From the NCBI GenBank assembly GCA_018819005.1, contig JAHJQU010000413.1, positions 1 through 19,173 of the forward strand: a stretch of DNA of 19,173 nucleotides, in the 5' to 3' direction. Below are positions 13,850 to 19,173 of the stretch, piece after piece (the first letter of the stretch is position 1; the number at the start of each line of letters is the position of its first letter). The notes under the pieces are model-generated. The model did no database searches, was not told the origin of the DNA, and saw nothing but the letters and a program-made list of their open reading frames with translations. A program made the position numbers and the translations under genes. This DNA comes from Pseudomonadota bacterium. GTDB lineage: Bacteria; Desulfobacterota; Desulfobacteria; Desulfobacterales; RPRI01.

Positions 13850-14803
13850 ATGCAGATTTACCATGTCCCTGTCATGACAAAAGAGATTTTATACTATCTT
13901 GACTGCAAGCCGGGAAAGATTTTCGCAGACTGCACTCTCGGAGGTTCCGGCCATGCAAAGGCCATTTGTGAAAAAATCATGCCTGATGGCCTGCTGATAG
14001 GGATTGACCAGGATAAGGATGCAATTGAAAACGCAAAGAATGTTTTAAAGCCTCACCTGCAGAATGTACGTCTGTTCAAAGGCAATTTCGTTCGCCTCTC
14101 CGAGTTCCTTTCAGAATCAAATATTTCAAAGCTTGACGGCATATTGCTTGATCTGGGCATTTCTCTCCATCAGATTGATTCGAGCGGAAGAGGTTTCAGC
14201 TTCAGAAGAGAGGAACCCCTCGACATGCGGATGGATACCGAATCGGATACGACGGCAGAAGATCTGGTCAACGAGTTGGACGAAACAAACCTCGGAAAGC
14301 TTTTCAAGAATTACGGAGAAGAACGCTGGGCGGGAAATATCGCGCGCAATATTGCAAAAGCAAGGAAAACGGCGCGTATAGAAACAAGCGCGCGCCTTTC
14401 TGAAATAGTTTGTGCTTCAATACCGAAAAAAGCGCAGAACAGGCAGAAAATCCATCCCGCGACACGAGTCTTCATGGCTCTAAGAATCGCTGTTAACAGG
14501 GAACTCGAAAATCTTTCTTTATTTATGGATGGGGCTGCCGAACTTCTGAATCCGGGAGGGCGTATCTGTATTCTCACATTTCATTCTCTTGAGGACAGAA
14601 TAGTAAAACAGAAGATAAGAGAGTTTGAAAAGGGGTGTATTTGTCCCCCGGGTTTTCCCATATGCGTATGCAATAAAACAAAGATATTGCGGACACTGAA
14701 TAAAAAGGCTCTCCGCCCGGATCAGGAAGAGATTTTTTTAAACCCGATGGCACGAAGCACGAAGCTGCGGGCAGCGGAAAAAATACGGCAGGGACATGCG
14801 TAA
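13850..14803 (+). CDS. rsmH: 16S rRNA (cytosine-1402 N4)-methyltransferase RsmH
   Basis: A 317-residue S-adenosylmethionine-dependent enzyme that methylates N4 of C1402 in 16S rRNA at the ribosomal P site. It begins HVPVMTKEILYYLDCKPGK, has the SAM-binding loop DCTLGGSGHA (27-36), the acidic end of strand two GIDQD (51-55), the LLDLGIS segment (99-105) and the C-terminal FHSLEDRIVKQ. Length is as usual for the family. It overlaps ftsL by eight bases. Confidence 0.97.
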   Translation: MQIYHVPVMTKEILYYLDCKPGKIFADCTLGGSGHAKAICEKIMPDGLLIGIDQDKDAIENAKNVLKPHLQNVRLFKGNFVRLSEFLSESNISKLDGILLDLGISLHQIDSSGRGFSFRREEPLDMRMDTESDTTAEDLVNELDETNLGKLFKNYGEERWAGNIARNIAKARKTARIETSARLSEIVCASIPKKAQNRQKIHPATRVFMALRIAVNRELENLSLFMDGAAELLNPGGRICILTFHSLEDRIVKQKIREFEKGCICPPGFPICVCNKTKILRTLNKKALRPDQEEIFLNPMARSTKLRAAEKIRQGHA

Positions 14804-15101
14804 TACAAAAAAAAACTCCCGGAATAAAGAAACAGGCCTGAAGCTGACTGCAATATGGTCAATTATCGCAATTGTCTTCATAGCAGAACTTTTTTTATAT
14901 ACATGGTGCAGAGTTCAATGCGTTAAAACCGGATACGAGATAACCAAAGAGACCGATAAGCGGTTAAAGCTTTCATCATTGCAGAATAATCTCAAGGTTG
15001 AAATCGCCCATCTTAAATCACCGCAGCGAATAGCAAAAATTGCGACCACGCAGCTCGGCCTCATAATACCAACACCTGAAAAGATGATAATAATCCCATG
15101 A
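14796..15101 (+). CDS. ftsL: Cell division protein FtsL-like
   Basis: A 101-residue bitopic protein: a basic cytoplasmic N-terminus (MRNTKKNSRNKETGLK), one membrane segment at about residues 18-36 (TAIWSIIAIVFIAELFLY), then a periplasmic coiled coil (TKETDKRLKLSSLQNNLKVE) and a C-terminal AKIATTQLGLIIP typical of FtsL. It would act in the FtsQLB division complex that activates FtsWI. FtsL diverges strongly, so the call rests on topology and on its place between rsmH and ftsI, overlapping both (8 and 4 bases). Confidence 0.88.
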   Translation: MRNTKKNSRNKETGLKLTAIWSIIAIVFIAELFLYTWCRVQCVKTGYEITKETDKRLKLSSLQNNLKVEIAHLKSPQRIAKIATTQLGLIIPTPEKMIIIP

Positions 15102-16834
15102 GAGATGTTGAAACAAAATATATAAAATTCCGGATAACGATAGTCGGCTTTGTTTTTACCGCTTTCCTTTCCGCTATCGGGGCAAAAGCCGGATACCTGC
15201 AGATCTACCAGAGTTCATGGCTTGCCAAAAAAGCTTCCGCACAGTACGAAAGGCCGTTTAAAGAACTTGGGAAACGCGGAACTATCTTCGACGCTAATCT
15301 GCGCGAAATGGCCGTTTCAATAAATGCGACATCAATTGCGGCCTACCCGCGTAAAATTCAGGACCCTGCGGCAACCGCAAAGATGCTTGCAAACTCGCTG
15401 AATATGGATTCCAGAATCCTTCAGGGAAAGCTCCTTGCAAAGAAACCCTTCGTATGGGTAAAGCGGCAGGCCACACCGAAGGAGGTCAACGCTGTAAAAA
15501 GCCTGAACCTTGACGGCGTCGGATTCCTGTCTGAAACCAGCAGATTCTATCCTCAGAAAACGCTCGCGGCACAGACAATAGGCTTTACCGGGATGGACGG
15601 AAACGGACTTGAAGGCATTGAATTTTATTATGACAACCAGTTAAAAGGCTCCGACTTCGAGTATGTTGTTTTAAAGGATGCTCTCGGGCAGGGTTTTGAT
15701 TCTGAAAAGACAACTACAGATTACAGCGGAAAGAATATTGTCCTTACCATCGACCAGACAATCCAGTACATAACAGAAAAAGCATTGAAAGAGGCTGTCG
15801 ATGAAAACTTTGCAAAATCCGGCATAGCGGTAGTAATGTCGCCCAGAACCGGCGCAATCCTTTCAATAGCGCAGTATCCTTCATTAAACCCGAATTCCTA
15901 TGAAAAATTCGACAGGCATCTGTGGAGAAACAGGGCAATAACAGATCCTTTCGAGCCGGGTTCAACAATGAAGATTTTTACTGCCGCCGCGGCAATTGAA
16001 TATGGCAACTGCTCTGAAAACACGATTTTTTTCTGCGAAAACGGGGAATATAGAATCGGAAAAAATACAATCCACGATACACACCCTTACGGATGGCTGA
16101 CTCTTAAGGAAGTTGTAAAGTTATCGAGCAATATAGGAGCATTCAAAGTAGTAAATAAAACAGGTCCCGAATACCTTTACAAAACCCTGAAAAATTTTGG
16201 ATTTGGTGAAAAAACAGGAATCAACTGCCCGGGTGAAACATCCGGCACCGTTGCTTCGTACAAAAACTGGCGCGCCATCGATGTTGGAGCAATATCATTC
16301 GGCCAGGGAATTTCCGCTTCTCCCCTTCAGCTTGTCTCGGCTGTTTCGGCAATAGCCAACGACGGGATTCTCATGAAGCCCTACATAGTTCAGGCCATAA
16401 TGGATCAAAAAGGCTTTACCGTCAGCCGGTTCGATCCGATCCAGGTACGCCAGGCTATTTCGTTCGCGACCGCAGACAAATTAAAGAACATATTGATGTC
16501 CGTAACAGAGAAGGACGGGACAGGCTTTAACGCGGCGCTTGAAGGTTATACGGTGTGCGGTAAAACAGGAACTGCCCAAAAAATCGATGAAACCGGGAGA
16601 TACGCGAAAGGCAAATACATTTCATCCTTCGTCGGCTTTACTCCGGCTGAAAATCCGGAAGTTGCCATTCTCGTCATGGTAGATGAACCGACCAGAAACC
16701 ATTACGGAGGAATTGTATCCGCTCCTGCTTTCAAAAAAATAGCTCAGGAAACCCTGACGTATATGAACATCCAGCCTAAAAACAGAGATGCCGGCAAGCT
16801 GAGAGTTTCCCGGGAAAGAGGGTTATTAGGGTGA
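15098..16834 (+). CDS. ftsI: Division-specific peptidoglycan transpeptidase (PBP3/FtsI)
   Basis: A 578-residue class B penicillin-binding protein that cross-links septal peptidoglycan. One N-terminal membrane anchor (about residues 11-30), a pedestal domain beginning RGTIFDANLREMAVS, and a transpeptidase domain with the three active-site motifs: STMK with nucleophile Ser289, SSN (343-345) and KTG (489-491, CGKTGTAQK). No PASTA domain follows; the protein ends about 90 residues after KTG. It overlaps ftsL by four bases (ATGA) and murE by four (GTGA). Confidence 0.95.
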   Translation: MRDVETKYIKFRITIVGFVFTAFLSAIGAKAGYLQIYQSSWLAKKASAQYERPFKELGKRGTIFDANLREMAVSINATSIAAYPRKIQDPAATAKMLANSLNMDSRILQGKLLAKKPFVWVKRQATPKEVNAVKSLNLDGVGFLSETSRFYPQKTLAAQTIGFTGMDGNGLEGIEFYYDNQLKGSDFEYVVLKDALGQGFDSEKTTTDYSGKNIVLTIDQTIQYITEKALKEAVDENFAKSGIAVVMSPRTGAILSIAQYPSLNPNSYEKFDRHLWRNRAITDPFEPGSTMKIFTAAAAIEYGNCSENTIFFCENGEYRIGKNTIHDTHPYGWLTLKEVVKLSSNIGAFKVVNKTGPEYLYKTLKNFGFGEKTGINCPGETSGTVASYKNWRAIDVGAISFGQGISASPLQLVSAVSAIANDGILMKPYIVQAIMDQKGFTVSRFDPIQVRQAISFATADKLKNILMSVTEKDGTGFNAALEGYTVCGKTGTAQKIDETGRYAKGKYISSFVGFTPAENPEVAILVMVDEPTRNHYGGIVSAPAFKKIAQETLTYMNIQPKNRDAGKLRVSRERGLLG

Positions 16835-18387
16835 AGCTGTCGGAACTCGTAAAAACTGTCCGCGAAACGCAAACTGCCGGAAATCCTTATCCTGCGCGGG
16901 ATGATTCGCCTTTCATTTACGACCCCGAAATCGAATCGGTGCATTACAGGGCTCAGGATGTCAGGCCGTCAGGTCTTTTTGTCGCGATTTCCGGGCTTTC
17001 GGCAGACGGCCACGATTTTATTGACGAGGCGATGGCAAGAGGGGCTTCTGCTGTTGTTGTTCAAAAACCGGTAGAAAGTAATCTTATTACAATTCAGGTT
17101 GAAAACACCAGGAAGGCGCTGGGCAAAATCGCCGCAAAGTTCTACGGCAACCCTTCCATGGAACTTGTAATAATCGGCATCACAGGAACAAACGGCAAGA
17201 CGACCACTTCATATATAATCGAAAGCATTCTTTCTTCGGCAGGCTTTAAAGTCGGTGTTATAGGCACAATCAACTATCGTTTTTCGGGAAAAACTTTTTC
17301 AAATCCCGTTACAACCCCCGAATCTCTTGATCTCCATAGAATTCTTTCCGAAATGGTGAAAGACGGCACAACCCATGTGGTCATGGAGGTTTCTTCCCAC
17401 GCCCTCGATCTTTTCAGGACAGAGGATTGTTTTTTTGACGCCGCCATTTTCACAAATCTCACCCATGATCATCTTGATTACCACGGAAACATCGAAGCCT
17501 ACTGGTCATGCAAGAAAAAATTATTTACCGACATACTTCCTTCAGGGCCTAAAAAGGAGAAAGCTTTCGCGGTAATAAACTGTGATGACGCAAGGGGTAA
17601 AGAACTTTTCGAAACTCTTTCAGTAAAATGCATTAAAACAGGCTCAAGCGCCGCATATAACGTCCACACAATAAATCCCAGCCTAAGTCCGGAAGGAATT
17701 GAAGCTGCAATTTCGACTCCTCTTGGAAGTTTTCATTTCAAGTCGAGCCTTGTTGGAAAGCATAATGTTGAAAATATTTTGTGCGCGGCAGGTCTCGGCG
17801 CAGGGCTAACCATTTCGCCGGAAAGAATCGCGGAAGGAATCGAATCGATCCGGGTTATTCCGGGGCGGCTTGAACGAATCGATAATGATTCGGAAAGATC
17901 GGTATATGTCGATTATGCCCATACTCCTGACGCCCTTAAAAATGTGCTCCTTTCTTTAAGGCCCATAACAAGGGGAAGGCTTATATGCATCTTCGGCTGC
18001 GGGGGCGACAGGGACAGGACAAAACGGCCTCTCATGGGCGAAATAGCAGCGACTCTTTCGGATATTGCAGTTGTTACATCCGATAACCCCAGAACAGAAA
18101 ATCCGTTGGATATCATAAAAGATATAACAGACGGGGTTACGCGAAAGGGAATCGACCGGTATGATCCGTCGGAACTGACGCGTGATTTTAACGGACGGGG
18201 ATATGTGACGGAACCTGACCGGAAAAGAGCGATACTGCTCGGCATAAAGGCTTCCCGGCCCGGAGACACGGTGCTTATCGCAGGAAAAGGTCATGAAAAT
18301 TATCAGATAAAAGGCGCAATCAAGATTCATTTTGATGACAGGCAGGAGGCAAGGCTTGCCCTTTCATCAATAAACTCTGCGGATTGA
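16831..18387 (+). CDS. murE: UDP-MurNAc-tripeptide synthetase MurE (meso-DAP-adding)
   Basis: A 518-residue cytoplasmic Mur ligase that adds the third residue to UDP-MurNAc-L-Ala-D-Glu using ATP. Visible are the ATP-binding GTNGKTT (119-125), VMEVSSHALDLFR, the HDHLDYHGNIEAYWSCKKKL segment with the likely carbamylated lysine, and the C-terminal DNPR (418-421), the residue set that selects meso-diaminopimelate rather than lysine. KGHENYQ follows near the end. The start is GTG at 16831, which overlaps the ftsI stop; no nearer ATG fits. This points to a Gram-negative-type DAP peptidoglycan. Confidence 0.96.
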   Translation: MKLSELVKTVRETQTAGNPYPARDDSPFIYDPEIESVHYRAQDVRPSGLFVAISGLSADGHDFIDEAMARGASAVVVQKPVESNLITIQVENTRKALGKIAAKFYGNPSMELVIIGITGTNGKTTTSYIIESILSSAGFKVGVIGTINYRFSGKTFSNPVTTPESLDLHRILSEMVKDGTTHVVMEVSSHALDLFRTEDCFFDAAIFTNLTHDHLDYHGNIEAYWSCKKKLFTDILPSGPKKEKAFAVINCDDARGKELFETLSVKCIKTGSSAAYNVHTINPSLSPEGIEAAISTPLGSFHFKSSLVGKHNVENILCAAGLGAGLTISPERIAEGIESIRVIPGRLERIDNDSERSVYVDYAHTPDALKNVLLSLRPITRGRLICIFGCGGDRDRTKRPLMGEIAATLSDIAVVTSDNPRTENPLDIIKDITDGVTRKGIDRYDPSELTRDFNGRGYVTEPDRKRAILLGIKASRPGDTVLIAGKGHENYQIKGAIKIHFDDRQEARLALSSINSAD

Positions 18388-18391
18388 AAAT

Positions 18392-19173
18392 ATGAAACAA
18401 CCGATTCCATGGACACAGGAAGATATAATCAAGGCAACAGAAGGAGAGGTTCTTTCCGCGGGGAGCAACCTTTCATTCTCCGGTGTCTCCATCGATTCAA
18501 GAACGATATCAGCCCGCGAAATTTTTGTCGCAATCAGGGGCGATCGCCATGACGGGCACACTTTTGCCGGAGAAGTAATAAAGCTTGGAGTAAAAGGGCT
18601 CATTATCAACAGGCAGGATGCGGTCAGGCTTCCTTGTGAAAAATGGAAGAAAGCCGGCATTCTTTGTGTGGCTGTTGGAGACACCGTTAAAGCGCTCGGC
18701 TGCCTCGCGTCGTACAACAGGACAAGAGCGGGGGTTTCGGTTGCGGCAATCACAGGTTCAAACGGTAAAACAACAACAAGAATAATGACCGCTGAAGTCG
18801 TTTCGCGCCGTTTTGAAACTCTCTCAACAACCGGAAATCTTAACAATGAGATCGGCCTCCCTCTGACCCTTCTCAAACTCAGCCGCAGCCATAAATGGGC
18901 CGTAGTCGAACTCGGGATGAACCATCCCGGTGAAATAGAACGACTCGCACGCATATCTACACCGGACATCGGCATCATAACAAATATAGGCCCTGCCCAT
19001 CTTGAAGGATTGAATTCTTTAGAAGGCGTGATGAATGCGAAGGGAGAGCTTATTGACGGAATCAAACCTGACGGTACGGCCGTTCTTAATGCGGATGACG
19101 AAAGGGTCATGAATCTTGCCCGCAGGACATCAAAAAAAGTTCTCCTCTTCGGGTTTTCAGATAATGCGGCGGT
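18392..19173 (+). CDS. murF: UDP-MurNAc-tripeptide:D-Ala-D-Ala ligase MurF (3' end outside window)
   Basis: The open frame runs from the ATG at 18392, four bases after the murE stop, to the right edge, with about 260 codons visible. It adds D-Ala-D-Ala to the UDP-MurNAc-tripeptide. The start PWTQEDIIKATEGE and VSIDSRTISAREIFVAIRGD are typical of MurF. The ATP loop AITGSNGKTTTR is present, followed by TGNLNNEIGLPLTLL, VVELGMNHPGEIERL and ITNIGPAHLEGL, all MurF hallmarks. The reading frame is open to the edge; the C-terminal domain is not visible. The ribosome-binding site is weak, consistent with translational coupling to murE. Confidence 0.96.
   Translation, partial: MKQPIPWTQEDIIKATEGEVLSAGSNLSFSGVSIDSRTISAREIFVAIRGDRHDGHTFAGEVIKLGVKGLIINRQDAVRLPCEKWKKAGILCVAVGDTVKALGCLASYNRTRAGVSVAAITGSNGKTTTRIMTAEVVSRRFETLSTTGNLNNEIGLPLTLLKLSRSHKWAVVELGMNHPGEIERLARISTPDIGIITNIGPAHLEGLNSLEGVMNAKGELIDGIKPDGTAVLNADDERVMNLARRTSKKVLLFGFSDNAA

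Noticed and set aside
18367..19110. 247-codon minus-strand frame at the right edge
   Set aside because: It is antisense to murF, whose motifs are unmistakable on the plus strand.

Overview
The window looks like a chromosomal segment of a Gram-negative bacterium, most likely a deltaproteobacterium (Desulfobacterota). Three things support this: a dcw cell-wall cluster whose MurE carries the meso-diaminopimelate signature DNPR, a secretin-based pilus machine, and an interspersed repeat built on TGACAGGATTTACAGGATT, a type I associate with deltaproteobacterial genomes. The taxonomic call is an inference from gene content, not from a marker search.

Layout. (1) Positions 1-2405 are an accessory block. 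It holds a RelE/HigB-type toxin with an Xre antitoxin, a lone HicB-like protein and a GxxExxY-family protein. These are separated by copies of one repeat family, and the block is bracketed by two 123-bp direct repeats (157-279 and 2283-2405, about 10 mismatches by eye). (2) Positions 2394-12864, all on the minus strand, form one pilus-assembly operon. Read in transcription order it is a PilM-PilN fusion, PilO/MshJ-like, PilP/MshK-like, secretin MshL-like, an ExeA/MshM-like ATPase, the assembly ATPase MshE/PilB-like, the platform protein MshG/PilC-like and a membrane-anchored sigma-54 activator. This matches the mshI-J-K-L-M-E-G order of the MSHA pilus locus, but no pilin gene and no mshN is in the window. 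(3) Positions 12865-13399 are an AT-rich divergent intergenic region with a perfect DnaA-box sequence, an 18-bp palindrome, a TTGACA element and a 10-bp-periodic MraZ operator. (4) Positions 13400-19173, plus strand, are the dcw cluster mraZ-rsmH-ftsL-ftsI-murE-murF, tightly packed or overlapping, with murF cut by the window edge.

The most notable feature is damage in the pilus operon. The MshM/ExeA-like ATPase has lost its whole Walker A (P-loop) segment, apparently by deletion across a 5-bp microhomology, and also carries a 1-nt frameshift further on. The sigma-54 activator is split by a frameshift exactly at a run of eight G (minus strand) inside its AAA+ domain, and its last codons and stop lie inside a copy of the interspersed repeat. 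The other pilus genes are intact. Either this locus is decaying or partly phase-variable, or some of the 1-nt events are sequencing errors; the P-loop deletion is hard to explain as a base-calling error.

I found no CRISPR array, rRNA or tRNA gene. The left accessory block, with small genes each set between copies of one structured repeat, is the best candidate for something not well described, but its mechanism is unknown.
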